The notes beneath the pieces are model-generated. The model was not told where the DNA came from and made no database searches. It worked only from the letters and a program-made list of their open reading frames with translations. The translations under genes and the position numbers were made by a program. From the NCBI RefSeq assembly GCF_040819555.1, contig NZ_CP161919.1, positions 1-64,000 on the forward strand: a stretch of 64,000 bases of DNA, read 5' to 3'. This document shows positions 53,180-62,516 of the stretch, in pieces. Position 1 is the first letter of the stretch, and each line of letters begins with the position of its first letter. Source of the DNA: Nitratireductor sp. GISD-1A_MAKvit (GTDB lineage Bacteria > Pseudomonadota > Alphaproteobacteria > Rhizobiales > Rhizobiaceae).

Positions 53180-53682
53180 GGGGTCTTCTTTACCTGTCCT
53201 TCATTCCGGGCATTTCCGTTGACGCGGAGCAAAAGCTCCCTGCGCGCCCGGCTGATCCGGCTCATCACCGTGCCTACAGGCACCTCCAGAACCTCAGCCG
53301 CTTCCGCATATTTGAAGCCCATGATGTCTATGAGAAACAGAATCTCCCGCGTATCGGGAGGGAGTTTCTCGAAAGCAAGACGGACCAGCACATCGCGGCC
53401 CTGGTTGCTGGTGCCGTCGCTCTCATCCCAGAGACGTTTTTGCACGGCCATATATTCACGGCGCACACGTCTTTTTCTCAACTCGTCATAAAGAAGGTTT
53501 CTGATGACGCGAAACATCCATGGCCGCAATTCATCGATCCGCTGCGGTCGCGTGGCGTGGCGCAGGGTACGCTCGATCGTATCCTGAACGAGGTCTTCGG
53601 GGCTTTCGCCGGGCCCGCATATCGAATGCGCATAGGCACGCAACTCGGGTAGTAGCAATTCAATCTGCGAGAATTGAGCCAT
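53176..53682 (-). CDS. ECF RNA polymerase sigma factor (RpoE4-like)
   Basis: This is a 168-aa group 4 sigma factor with region 2 (CGPGESPEDLVQDTIERTLRH and WMFRVIRNLLYDELRKRRVR, about residues 20-75) and region 4 (LPPDTREILFLIDIMGFKYAEAAEVLEVPVGTVMSRISRARREL, about residues 113-155). ATG 53682 has AGGGGCAG directly upstream. The gene is co-transcribed with its anti-sigma. A matching promoter is proposed ahead of the sulfite dehydrogenase gene; none convincing was found ahead of the sigma gene itself. Confidence 0.88.
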   Translation of the reverse strand: MAQFSQIELLLPELRAYAHSICGPGESPEDLVQDTIERTLRHATRPQRIDELRPWMFRVIRNLLYDELRKRRVRREYMAVQKRLWDESDGTSNQGRDVLVRLAFEKLPPDTREILFLIDIMGFKYAEAAEVLEVPVGTVMSRISRARRELLLRVNGNARNEGQVKKTP

Positions 53683-53979
53683 CTGCCCCTGGTCGCGTTC
53701 CCTTCACGGAAGACCGCGTGCCTGGCGTGGCAGATGCGGGCTCCGGAGCCAATCACCGCAGTTTAGAACTTCCGGCTATCGGTAAGCAAGACATGGGGTA
53801 ACGCAGCGCTGCCGGGAATGATGTGCCGAAACAGTGCACAAGGAGAAGGCGTGAGGATCCTGTTTCCCATGCTTGACAGCGAGGTCTCTGTTGTGAAACG
53901 ATCCAATCATAATGTTTTTATCCTAACATATTGAAGGCTTCCCCGTTTCAATGGGGAAACCGAAACCACGGACGCTGCA

Positions 53980-54939
53980 ATGACCGATGCTCTGGCCCGA
54001 AACACCGGCACGCAACTGAAGCCTGAATGGTTTGAGGATGTGACCGTCAACCGCACGGCGGCCGAGCGCCGGGCGGGCACGCTGACGGCGCGACGCTCGG
54101 TCAAGAAAGCCTATCAGGCTGCCTGGCTCGTGAAAGCCATCACCTGCATCGATCTCACCACGCTTGCCGGCGACGACACGCCGGGCCGTGTGCGCCGGCT
54201 GTGCGCCAAGGCGCGGCGCCCTGTGCGCGAGGATATTCTGGAAGCGCTGGGCCTTGCCGATGCCGGCATCACCACTGGCGCCGTCTGCGTGTATCCGACC
54301 ATGGTTGGCCATGCGGTCAAGGCGCTGGAAGGGAGCAACATTCCCGTTGCTTCGGTTGCAACCGGGTTTCCCGCCGGTCTTATGCCGCTGCCGCTGCGGC
54401 TGGCGGAGATCCGCTATGCGGTCGAAGAGGGCGCGCATGAGATCGACATCGTGATCACGCGTGAACATGTGCTTACCCAGAACTGGAGCGCGCTTTACGA
54501 TGAGATTGCCGCGATGCGCGAGGCCTGTGGCGCGGCGCATCTGAAAGCCATTCTGGCGACGGGGGATCTCAGCACGCTCACCAATGTCTACCGCGCTTCG
54601 ATGATCGCCATGCAGGCGGGCTCCGACTTCATCAAGACCTCGACCGGCAAGGAAGGCGTGAACGCCACACTGCCGGTGAGCCTGACCATGGTGCGGGCAC
54701 TGCGCGACTATCGCGAACATTCGGGTCAGATCGTCGGGTTCAAGCCGGCGGGCGGCCTCAAGACCGCCAAGGATGCACTCGCCTGGCTGACGCTCATGAA
54801 AGAGGAGGCGGGCAATCGCTGGCTGGAGCCGGACCTGTTCCGCATCGGCGCAAGCTCGCTTCTCGGCGACATCGAACGGCAATTGGAGCACTACGTGACC
54901 GGCCGCTATTCCAGCGCCAACCGTCACGCGGTCGCATGA
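53980..54939 (+). CDS. deoC: Deoxyribose-phosphate aldolase
   Basis: This is a 319-aa class I aldolase splitting 2-deoxyribose 5-phosphate into glyceraldehyde 3-phosphate and acetaldehyde. The Schiff-base lysine is in SDFIKTSTGKEG (about residues 211-222) and the second catalytic lysine in GFKPAGGLKTAKD (about residues 247-259); CVYPTMVG is also conserved. It is longer than the E. coli enzyme by an N-terminal arm of about 45 residues, common in rhizobia. The 297-bp spacer upstream should carry its promoter. The aldehyde dehydrogenase gene begins within 15 bases of its stop. Confidence 0.92.
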   Translation: MTDALARNTGTQLKPEWFEDVTVNRTAAERRAGTLTARRSVKKAYQAAWLVKAITCIDLTTLAGDDTPGRVRRLCAKARRPVREDILEALGLADAGITTGAVCVYPTMVGHAVKALEGSNIPVASVATGFPAGLMPLPLRLAEIRYAVEEGAHEIDIVITREHVLTQNWSALYDEIAAMREACGAAHLKAILATGDLSTLTNVYRASMIAMQAGSDFIKTSTGKEGVNATLPVSLTMVRALRDYREHSGQIVGFKPAGGLKTAKDALAWLTLMKEEAGNRWLEPDLFRIGASSLLGDIERQLEHYVTGRYSSANRHAVA

Positions 54940-54950
54940 GGAATCAAGAC

Positions 54951-57347
54951 ATGTCTTCCATCAAGGATATTCTGAGCACCATGGAATACGGCCCCTCTCC
55001 GGAAGCCAATGGCGATGTTGTTGCGTGGCTCGACACCCATGGCCGCTCCTTCGGCCATTTCATCGATGGGCGCTTTGTCAAACCGAAGGGCGCGCGCCAG
55101 ATTGCTGTTTCCAATCCGTCGGATGGGTCGCAGCTGGCCGAGATCGCATGCGGCACGGTAGAGGATGTGGACGCCGCCGTAAAAGCGGCGCGTGGTGCAT
55201 TCGGCAAATGGTCAAAGCTTTCCGGCCATGAACGCGCAAAATATCTCTATGCCATTGCCCGCCATGTGCAGAAACGCTCGCGTTTTCTTGCGGTGCTTGA
55301 GACCATGGACAATGGCAAGCCGGTGCGCGAGACGCGCGACATCGACATTCCGCTGGTTGCCCGCCACTTCTACCACCATGCAGGATGGGCCGAGATGGTG
55401 GAAGACGAGTTCCGCGGCTTCTCGCCGGTGGGTGTGTGCGGGCAGGTGATCCCGTGGAATTTTCCGCTGTTGATGCTCGCCTGGAAGATCGCGCCGGCGC
55501 TGGCCGCCGGCAACACGGTGGTGCTGAAACCCGCCGACCTGACGCCGCTGACGGCGGTCGCCTTTGCCGAGATTTGCCATGAGGTCGGCTTGCCTGCCGG
55601 TGTGGTCAACATCGTTCAGGGCGACGGCGAAACGGGTGCCGCCGTCTGCGGCCATGAGGGCGTCGACAAGGTGGCGTTCACCGGCTCCACGCAGGTGGGC
55701 CGCGTCATCCGCGAGCAGATCGCCGGTTCCGGCAAGAAGCTTTCGCTGGAGCTGGGCGGCAAGTCCCCTTTCATCGTGTTCGAGGATGCCGATATCGATG
55801 CGGCTGTCGAAGGCGTGGTGGACGCGATCTGGTTCAACCAGGGCGAGGTGTGCTGCGCCGGTTCACGCCTGATCGTGCAGGAAGGCATCGCAGAGCGCTT
55901 TCATGCCAGGCTGAAGGCGCGTCTTGAGACGCTGCGCGTTGGCGATCCGCTCGACAAGTCGACGGATGTGGGCGCCATCGTTTCGCCGGTTCAGGTGGAG
56001 CGGATTTCCGCGCTGGTGGCAAAAGGTGTCGAGGAAGGCGGTCAGCTCTGGCAGGCTGCCGCGCCGCTGCCTGAAAAGGGAAACTACATCGCGCCCGGCT
56101 TTTTCACCGATGTCGAGCCTGCCGCGACCGTCTGCCAGGTGGAAATCTTCGGCCCCATCGCCGCTTCCATGACCTTCCGCACGCCGGACGAGGCCGCGGC
56201 ACTCGCCAACAACAGCCGCTACGGGCTGGCCGCTTCCGTCTGGTCGGAGAACATCAATGTGGCACTGGATCTCGCCGCGCGGGTGAAAGCCGGCGTTGTC
56301 TGGATCAACTGCACCAACATGCTCGATGCTGGCGCGGGCTTCGGCGGCTATCGCGAGAGCGGCTTTGGCCGCGAGGGCGCGCGCGAGGGGCTTTACGAAT
56401 ATCTCGCCGCCGACTGGGAAAAGAAGCTTTCCGCTCCCAAGACATCGGAAGCTTTCGTTCCCTCCGCTTCTCCGGCGGGTGAGGGCAAGGTACTGGTCGA
56501 GGGCATCGACCGGACCATGAAAAACTATATCGGCGGCAAGCAGGCGCGGCCCGATGGCGGCTATGTCTATTCGGTCGCCGGCAAGGGCGGTGTGCTGATC
56601 GGTCAGGCCGGTATCGGCAATCGCAAGGACATTCGCAATGCGGTCGAGGCGGCGGCGAAGGCCGGCGGCTGGGCCGGCGCGACCGGCCACAACCGCGCGC
56701 AGGTGCTTTACTATCTGGGTGAAAACCTGGAGGCGCGGCGCGAGGGCATGGAGGCGCTTCTGTGCGAGAGCACGGGCGTGAGCGGCAAGAAGGCGACCGA
56801 AGAGTTCGACACGGCGCTGCGTCGCATCTTCTATTACGCGGCGCAGGCCGACAAGTTCGATGGCGCGGTTCACTCCACCCAGTCGCGGCATGTGACCCTT
56901 GCCATGAACGAACCCTTCGGCGTGATGGGCATTGCCTGCCCGGATGAGGCACCGCTTCTCTCCATGGTTTCGCTTGTTCTGCCGGCAATCGCCATGGGCA
57001 ACCGGGCGGTGGTCGTGCCGTCCGCGCGCCATCCGCTGATCGCCGGCGATTTCTATCAGGTTCTGGACACGTCCGACGTACCAGGCGGTGTCGTCAACAT
57101 CGTCACCGGCGAGCGCGATCTTCTGGTGAAGACGCTTGCCGAGCACGATGAGGTGGCAGCCCTCTGGTATTTCGGCTCGGCGGAAGGAAGCGCCATGGTC
57201 GAGAAGGCGTCGGCCGGAAACCTGAAGTCGACCTGGGTCAACAATGGCCGCATGCCGAACTGGATCGATGATGCCGAGGGACGCGGGCGAGACTATCTGC
57301 GGCGTGCCGTTCAGGTGAAGAACATCTGGGTTCCCTACGGCGCCTGA
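54951..57347 (+). CDS. Double-domain aldehyde dehydrogenase partner of DeoC
   Basis: This is a 798-aa protein with two ALDH domains. The N-terminal copy (about residues 30-490) is complete: PWNFPLLMLAWK, LELGGKSPFIVFEDAD and the nucleophile in NQGEVCCAGSRL. The C-terminal copy (about residues 520-798) has the cofactor-domain fold but lacks the catalytic Cys segment, so it is probably structural. This architecture recurs beside deoC in rhizobia, suggesting oxidation of the acetaldehyde made by DeoC. ATG 54951 has GAGGAATC upstream; ATG 54936 overlapping the deoC stop is the alternative. Confidence 0.87.
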   Translation: MSSIKDILSTMEYGPSPEANGDVVAWLDTHGRSFGHFIDGRFVKPKGARQIAVSNPSDGSQLAEIACGTVEDVDAAVKAARGAFGKWSKLSGHERAKYLYAIARHVQKRSRFLAVLETMDNGKPVRETRDIDIPLVARHFYHHAGWAEMVEDEFRGFSPVGVCGQVIPWNFPLLMLAWKIAPALAAGNTVVLKPADLTPLTAVAFAEICHEVGLPAGVVNIVQGDGETGAAVCGHEGVDKVAFTGSTQVGRVIREQIAGSGKKLSLELGGKSPFIVFEDADIDAAVEGVVDAIWFNQGEVCCAGSRLIVQEGIAERFHARLKARLETLRVGDPLDKSTDVGAIVSPVQVERISALVAKGVEEGGQLWQAAAPLPEKGNYIAPGFFTDVEPAATVCQVEIFGPIAASMTFRTPDEAAALANNSRYGLAASVWSENINVALDLAARVKAGVVWINCTNMLDAGAGFGGYRESGFGREGAREGLYEYLAADWEKKLSAPKTSEAFVPSASPAGEGKVLVEGIDRTMKNYIGGKQARPDGGYVYSVAGKGGVLIGQAGIGNRKDIRNAVEAAAKAGGWAGATGHNRAQVLYYLGENLEARREGMEALLCESTGVSGKKATEEFDTALRRIFYYAAQADKFDGAVHSTQSRHVTLAMNEPFGVMGIACPDEAPLLSMVSLVLPAIAMGNRAVVVPSARHPLIAGDFYQVLDTSDVPGGVVNIVTGERDLLVKTLAEHDEVAALWYFGSAEGSAMVEKASAGNLKSTWVNNGRMPNWIDDAEGRGRDYLRRAVQVKNIWVPYGA

Positions 57348-57391
57348 CACGCGGTTCACATTCTACAAGATAGCGTTCTGAAGGAATAAAT

Positions 57392-57429
57392 TTCGCACCG
57401 GTCTGGCATATATGCTGGTCCGGTGCGAA
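57392..57429. promoter_or_regulatory. 38-bp interrupted palindrome between ALDH and peptide-binding-protein genes
   Basis: Outer arms TTCGCACCGG (57392-57401) and CCGGTGCGAA (57420-57429) are perfect inverted repeats. The centre GCATATATGC (57406-57415) is itself a perfect palindrome with the same axis, and only the 4-bp shoulders do not match. No T-run follows, so an operator is favoured over a terminator. It lies 132 bases before the binding-protein start. Confidence 0.6.
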
Positions 57430-57560
57430 CATTGTGCTCTTTGTGGGATTCAAATGTCTCGCAGTCATCGTGTTTGCCGGTTAGATTAGCCACGAAACTG
57501 CGGGGCCAGGGCCATGGGCCGGGTGACCACGCGGGTTGGAATATGCAAAGGACACGCAAG

Positions 57561-59076
57561 ATGACAGCATCGCTGAAAGAGACGGATCTGGGCTTTCGCA
57601 GCCTGACGATTGGTGTGGCTTTCGCCTTAATGGGGGCGACCGGCGCCATGGCGCAGGACAATGCAGACCCCTCCGCCGTCATTCGCATCGGCTCGCTCTA
57701 CGAGCCGCAAAACCTCGACAACACGGCAGGTGCCGGGCAGGGCATCAACGAGGCCTTCAACGGCAATGTCTATGAGGGCCTGTTCCAGCTCACCGACGAT
57801 GGCGACGTGGTGGAAAAGCTCGTTTCCGGTTTCGAGATGAGCGAGGACGGGCTCACCTACACCTTCACGCTGCAGCCGGATGTCACCTTCCATTCCGGCG
57901 ACCCGCTGACGGCGGCGGATGTGAAACACAGCATCGAGCGCGTCACGGCGGAAGGATCGCAGAACTCGCGCAAGCGGACGCTGGCCAACATCGAGAGTGT
58001 GGAGGCAAAGGACGACAACACCGTTGTTGTCACCTTGAAGGAGCGCTCCATCTCGTTGCCCTACAATCTGACCTATGTGTGGATCGTCAACGATGCCGCC
58101 GAGGACCTGACCTCCAGCGAAGACGGCACCGGCCCCCTACAAGCTCGACAACTGGCGGCGCGGTTCCAGCATCACGCTCTCGCCCTATGAAAACTACTGG
58201 GGTGAGAAGCCGAAAAACGGCGGCGTGACCTTCTCCTATTTCAAGGAGGCGACCGCGCTCAACAATGCGCTCCTGACCGGTGCGGTGGACATCATCACCA
58301 GCGTGCAGAGCCCGGATTCGCTGATGCAGTTCCAGGACAATCCGTCTTTCGTGGTGACCGATGGCCAGTCCACCACCAAGGAAGTGCTCGCCTATAACGA
58401 CCGCGTCGCGCCTTTCGACAATGTGAAGGTGCGCAAGGCCGTTGCTCGCGCCATCGACCGCGAGCGACTGTTGAACTCCATCTGGGGCGATTACGGCACG
58501 CTGATCGGCTCCTTCGTGCCGCCGACGGACCCGTGGTATGTCGACCTCACCGACGTCGACCCCTACGATCCGGAAAGCGCCAAGGCGCTTCTGGCGGAAG
58601 CGGGCTATGCGGACGGCTTCACCTTCACGCTCGACACGCCGAACTACGACCCGCATCCGATCGTCGCCCAGTTCCTTCAGAACGAGCTGGCCAAGGTCGG
58701 CATCAAGGTGGAGATCAACATCATCACCGCCAATGAGTGGTACACGAAGATCTATCAGGCGCATGATTTCCAGGCGACTCTGCAGGAGCATGTCAACCAC
58801 CGCGACATCGTGTTTTACGGCAACCCAAATTTCTACTGGGGTTACAACAACCCGAAAGTGGTGGAGCTGATCGCATCTGCAGAGGCCAGCAGCACCGAAG
58901 CCGAGCGCGATGAAAAGCTGAAAGAGGCAAATCGCATCATCGCTGAGGATGCCGCCAGCGGATGGCTTTATCTCTATCCGCAGATTGTGGTATCGACCGC
59001 GTCGGTCAGCGGGTATCCGGTCAATGGCCTGAACTCGCAGTTCTTCGCATACGATATCGTCAAGCAGGCTCAGTAA
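57561..59076 (+). pseudogene. Dipeptide-type ABC substrate-binding protein (frameshifted as sequenced)
   Basis: This is a family 5 (DppA/OppA-like) periplasmic binding protein with a signal peptide ending MAQDN. The first frame runs to EDGTGP near 58135 (VIRIGSLYEPQNLDNTAGAGQ and LTYTFTLQPDVTFHSGDPLTAADVKHSIERV). The second frame runs from YKLDNWRRGSSITLSPYENYWG to the TAA at 59076. An extra C in the run at 58134-58138 (context GGCCCCCTAC) breaks it; corrected, it has about 504 aa, standard length. ATG 57561 has AAGGA upstream, with ATG 57543 as alternative. The ligand is unknown; proximity to deoC suggests a deoxynucleoside-derived compound, a weak inference. Confidence 0.87.
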
Positions 59077-59137
59077 CCGATCCGGCGAGCCGCCATACGG
59101 TTCCACCTCGTGTGGAATTGTCCTGAGGGAGGTTCCT

Positions 59138-60100
59138 ATCCTCGTTTATATTGCCCGGCGGCTCGCCATTCTTTTCTTCTCGCTTCTGGCGGCCTGTGTG
59201 GTTCTGTTCATACTGCTCAGGCTTTTGCCCGGAGACCCTGCCAATTCGTTGATTTCCGTGGGCGCGGACGAAGCGCAGATCGCAGCCGCGCGGCGGCAGG
59301 TCGGCTCGGATCTGCCGCTTGCACAGCAATTTCTCCAGTTCATCACGAGTCTGGCGCGTTTCGATCTTGGCACGTCCTTCGTCAGCCGCACGCCGGTTCT
59401 GCCCGAGATAATGGACCGGCTCGCCGTCACGCTGCCACTTACCGTCCTCTCATTCATGCTGGCGCTGGTGATTGCCGTGCCGCTTGGCATTCTATCGGCA
59501 GTGAAGGCCGATCGCTGGTATGGCGCGGCCATCTCGGTCGTCTCGCAGCTCGGCATCGCCATTCCCGTTTTTTGGGTCGGCATTCTTCTGGTCACGCTGT
59601 TTGCCGTCAATCTGCGGCTCTTCCCCTCCGGTGGCTTTCCGCCGCGCGGCTGGGAAACGCCGGTCGAAGCACTGCGCACCTTGTTTCTGCCGATCCTCAC
59701 GATCGCCATCGTCATGTCCGCCTCGCTTTTGCGCTATGTGCGATCGGCCACGCAGGATGTGCTCGGCAGCGACTATCTGCGTACGGCGCGCGCGCTCGGC
59801 TCGGGCTTTTCCGAAGCGCTGGTGCGCCACGGCATCCGCAATGGCGCGGTGCCGGTCATGTCGATCCTCGGCATCGAGCTGGCCACCGCCCTTCTCGGCG
59901 CGGTGGTGGTGGAGCGGGTGTTCAACCTGCCGGGGCTCGGCTCCATGCTTCTGCTTGCCATCGAGCAGCGCGACTATCCGAACATTCAGGGCGTGCTCTT
60001 CATCTCCACACTGCTCGTTCTGCTGATCGGCTTTCTTGCCGATCTCGGTCAGCGTCTGGTCGACCCGAGACTGCGTGACAGCCGGGGGGCACGCTCATGA
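59138..60100 (+). CDS. Dipeptide-type ABC permease (DppB-like), start codon unusual
   Basis: This membrane subunit is about 320 aa if read from ATC 59138. The universally conserved N-terminal segment YIARRLAILFFSLLAACVVLFILLRLLPGDP is in frame upstream of the first canonical start (GTG 59198). The only well-placed ribosome binding site (GAGGGAGG, 59125-59132) sits 5 nt before ATC 59138. The real start is therefore either non-canonical ATC or a mis-sequenced ATG. The EAA region reads LRTARALGSGFSEALVRHGIRNGAVPVM. It overlaps dppC by 4 bases. Confidence 0.82.
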   Translation: MLVYIARRLAILFFSLLAACVVLFILLRLLPGDPANSLISVGADEAQIAAARRQVGSDLPLAQQFLQFITSLARFDLGTSFVSRTPVLPEIMDRLAVTLPLTVLSFMLALVIAVPLGILSAVKADRWYGAAISVVSQLGIAIPVFWVGILLVTLFAVNLRLFPSGGFPPRGWETPVEALRTLFLPILTIAIVMSASLLRYVRSATQDVLGSDYLRTARALGSGFSEALVRHGIRNGAVPVMSILGIELATALLGAVVVERVFNLPGLGSMLLLAIEQRDYPNIQGVLFISTLLVLLIGFLADLGQRLVDPRLRDSRGARS

Positions 60101-60948
60101 GCGGACAGGTGGAAACGGCGACAGTGCCCAACCGTCGTGGCTCGCTCACGCTCACCGTGGGGCTTATTCTCGTCGGTCTGCATGTCGCGGTCGCGCTGCT
60201 CACGCTGGTGTGGACGCCCTACGATCCTACCGGCATGGCCGGTGGGCGGCTCGAAGCACCGTCGCTTGCCCATTGGGCTGGCACCGACCGTCTTGGGCGC
60301 GATCTCTTCACGCAGATCATGATCGGCTCGCGTATCGCGCTGATCGTTGGTTTCGGCGCGGTGGCCATCGCTGCAACGATCGGCGTCACGCTTGGTGTTC
60401 TGTCGGCCTTCGCCACGCGGTATCTCGATGACATTCTGGCCGCCGCCTTCGACATTCTGATCGCGTTTCCGACGCTGCTTCTGGCCATGCTTGTGGTGGC
60501 GGCAACCGAGAGCGCCAGCCTGTTTTCGGCCACGCTGGCGCTGGGCATTGCCATTTCGGCCATTGTCGCGCGGCTCACTCGCATTCTCGCCAAGCGCGTT
60601 CTTTCGATGGATTACATCACGGCAGCGCGCACGGCAGGTGCCTCCTGGCCGAGCATTGTCTTCCGTCATCTCCTGCCCAACATCTGGCCGATGCTGGCGG
60701 TGAACTTTGCGCTCCAGTTCGGCCTCGCCGTCATCGCAGAGGCTTCGCTGTCCTATCTCGGCCTTGGAGCACCGCCGCCCAACGCCTCGTGGGGCCGTCT
60801 CCTTCAGGAGGCACAGGGCACAGTCTACACCGCGCCCTTCGGGGCCATAGCGCCGGGCATCGCGCTCGTCACGCTGGTGATTGGCATGAACCTTCTGGCC
60901 GATGGCCTGCGCGATGCGGGCGATCCGACCCGGAGGGGCCGGCAATGA
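60097..60948 (+). CDS. Dipeptide-type ABC permease (DppC-like)
   Basis: This is a 283-aa membrane subunit with six helices. Typical DppC features are WAGTDRLGRDLFTQIMIGSRIALIVG (about residues 60-85) and the EAA loop YITAARTAGASWPSIVFRHLLPNIWPML (about residues 170-197), then ASLSYLGLGAPPPNASWGRLL. It pairs with the DppB-like subunit. Overlapping stop and start codons link it to both neighbours. Confidence 0.88.
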   Translation: MSGQVETATVPNRRGSLTLTVGLILVGLHVAVALLTLVWTPYDPTGMAGGRLEAPSLAHWAGTDRLGRDLFTQIMIGSRIALIVGFGAVAIAATIGVTLGVLSAFATRYLDDILAAAFDILIAFPTLLLAMLVVAATESASLFSATLALGIAISAIVARLTRILAKRVLSMDYITAARTAGASWPSIVFRHLLPNIWPMLAVNFALQFGLAVIAEASLSYLGLGAPPPNASWGRLLQEAQGTVYTAPFGAIAPGIALVTLVIGMNLLADGLRDAGDPTRRGRQ

Positions 60949-61748
60949 GCCTTCTCGACATTCAAGGCCTGACGCTTACCACCGATGGCAAGACGCTGGT
61001 TTCCGACGTCTCCTTTTCCATCGCGCCGGGTGAGCGCCTTGGCCTGATCGGCGAATCCGGGTCAGGCAAATCGCTCACCGCTCTCGCCACCATCGGCCTT
61101 CTGCCGCGTGGGTTCCGGATCGAGGGCTCCGTCACGCTCGACGGCAGCGAGGTTGTGGGAGCGTCCGAAAACGCGATGATTGCGCTGCGTGGCGCGGCGG
61201 CAGCAACCGTGTTTCAGGAGCCGCTTACCGCGCTCAACCCGTTGATGAAGGTTGGGAAGCAGGTTGCCGAGCCGGTCATCCGCCGGCACCGCCGCGCGGG
61301 CGAAACGGTTGACCGCGCAGCCGTCGCGCGCGAGGTGCGGTCGCTGCTTGAGCGTGTTTCCCTGCCCGACATCGACCGGATCGCAAAATCCTATCCGTAT
61401 GAGATTTCCGGCGGTCAGCGGCAGCGTGTGGCCATCGCCATGGCGCTCGCCTGTCGCCCGAAACTGCTGATCGCGGACGAACCCACCACGGCGCTCGACG
61501 TGACAACGCAGGTGGAGATCCTCGACCTCCTGTCCGGTCTGGTGCGGGAGGAAGGCATGGCGCTTCTCTTCATCAGCCACGATCTCCCGGTGGTGGCGCG
61601 CGTGACAGAAAATGTCGTCGTGCTGCGGCGTGGGGCGGTGATCGAGCGGGGCGAGGTGCATGCCGTGTTCGATGAACCGAAACACGAATATACAAGATCG
61701 CTGGTCGACGCGGCCACCGCGTTCGACAAGGCGCTGGGGCCTGCATGA
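60945..61748 (+). CDS. Dipeptide-type ABC ATPase (DppD-like)
   Basis: This is a 267-aa ATPase with Walker [14 protein letters not shown] (about residues 34-46), signature [16 protein letters not shown], Walker [15 protein letters not shown] and the switch His in [15 protein letters not shown] 60945 overlaps the permease stop. It is shorter than E. coli DppD because the C-terminal oligopeptide extension with its Fe-S-type cysteines is missing, a common state in rhizobial systems. Confidence 0.87.
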   Translation: MSLLDIQGLTLTTDGKTLVSDVSFSIAPGERLGLIGESGSGKSLTALATIGLLPRGFRIEGSVTLDGSEVVGASENAMIALRGAAAATVFQEPLTALNPLMKVGKQVAEPVIRRHRRAGETVDRAAVAREVRSLLERVSLPDIDRIAKSYPYEISGGQRQRVAIAMALACRPKLLIADEPTTALDVTTQVEILDLLSGLVREEGMALLFISHDLPVVARVTENVVVLRRGAVIERGEVHAVFDEPKHEYTRSLVDAATAFDKALGPA

Positions 61749-62494
61749 TGAGCCTGATTTCACTCGACAATGTGTCCTTCGGTTACTCGCGCAAACAACA
61801 GGTTCTGCACGATGTCTCGCTCAGCCTTCGCGCTGGCGTGAATGTCGGTCTGGTGGGGGAATCGGGCTCCGGCAAATCCACGATCCTGAAGCTTCTGCTC
61901 GGTCTGGCGCGTCCGACCGGTGGGCACATCCGGTTCGGCGAGGCCGAGCTCGACCCGCGTGACCGTGCATTCATGCGCGGGTATCGCAAGGCGGTTCAGG
62001 CGGTGTTTCAGGATCCCTATTCCTCGCTCGACCCGCGCCAGAAGGTACAGTCCATCATTGCCGAGCCTTTGCGGGCGCTGGGCATTCCCGGCTCTCATCG
62101 GGAGGCGATCGAGAAAGCGCTCCACGATGTCGGCCTGCCGGCAGATGCCATCGAGCGCTATCCGCATGAGTTTTCCGGCGGTCAGCGTCAACGCATTGCC
62201 ATTGCGCGCGCCATTGTCGCGCGTCCGCAGCTCATTCTTGCAGATGAAGCGGTGAGTGCGCTGGATCTCTCGACGCGTGCACGCATCGTCGATCTTCTCA
62301 AGGCGCTTTCGGAGGAAATGACGATCCTGCTCGTTTCGCACGACCTGGCGGTTGTCGCGGCGCTGTGCGAGGAGATCGTCATTCTGGAAAAGGGCCGTGT
62401 CGTCGAAAGTGGCAAGACCGCTGACATTCTTGCAAATCCCGCGCATCCCTATACGCAAAAACTGCTTGCCAGTGTGCCGCGGATGCCGGCCTGA
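61745..62494 (+). CDS. Dipeptide-type ABC ATPase (DppF-like)
   Basis: This is a 249-aa second ATPase of the importer: Walker [15 protein letters not shown] (about residues 36-49), [15 protein letters not shown], signature [16 protein letters not shown], Walker [15 protein letters not shown], and SHDLAVVA. Two consecutive ATG codons (61745 and 61748) could start it; the first overlaps the preceding stop. It closes the five-gene importer operon. Confidence 0.87.
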   Translation: MMSLISLDNVSFGYSRKQQVLHDVSLSLRAGVNVGLVGESGSGKSTILKLLLGLARPTGGHIRFGEAELDPRDRAFMRGYRKAVQAVFQDPYSSLDPRQKVQSIIAEPLRALGIPGSHREAIEKALHDVGLPADAIERYPHEFSGGQRQRIAIARAIVARPQLILADEAVSALDLSTRARIVDLLKALSEEMTILLVSHDLAVVAALCEEIVILEKGRVVESGKTADILANPAHPYTQKLLASVPRMPA

Positions 62495-62516
62495 GCCCGG
62501 CACCCGCAGTTAATGA

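Noticed and set aside
55863..57359. Long minus-strand open frame (498 codons) inside the double ALDH gene
   Set aside because: This is a mirror frame of a high-G+C coding region; the sense strand has clear ALDH motifs.
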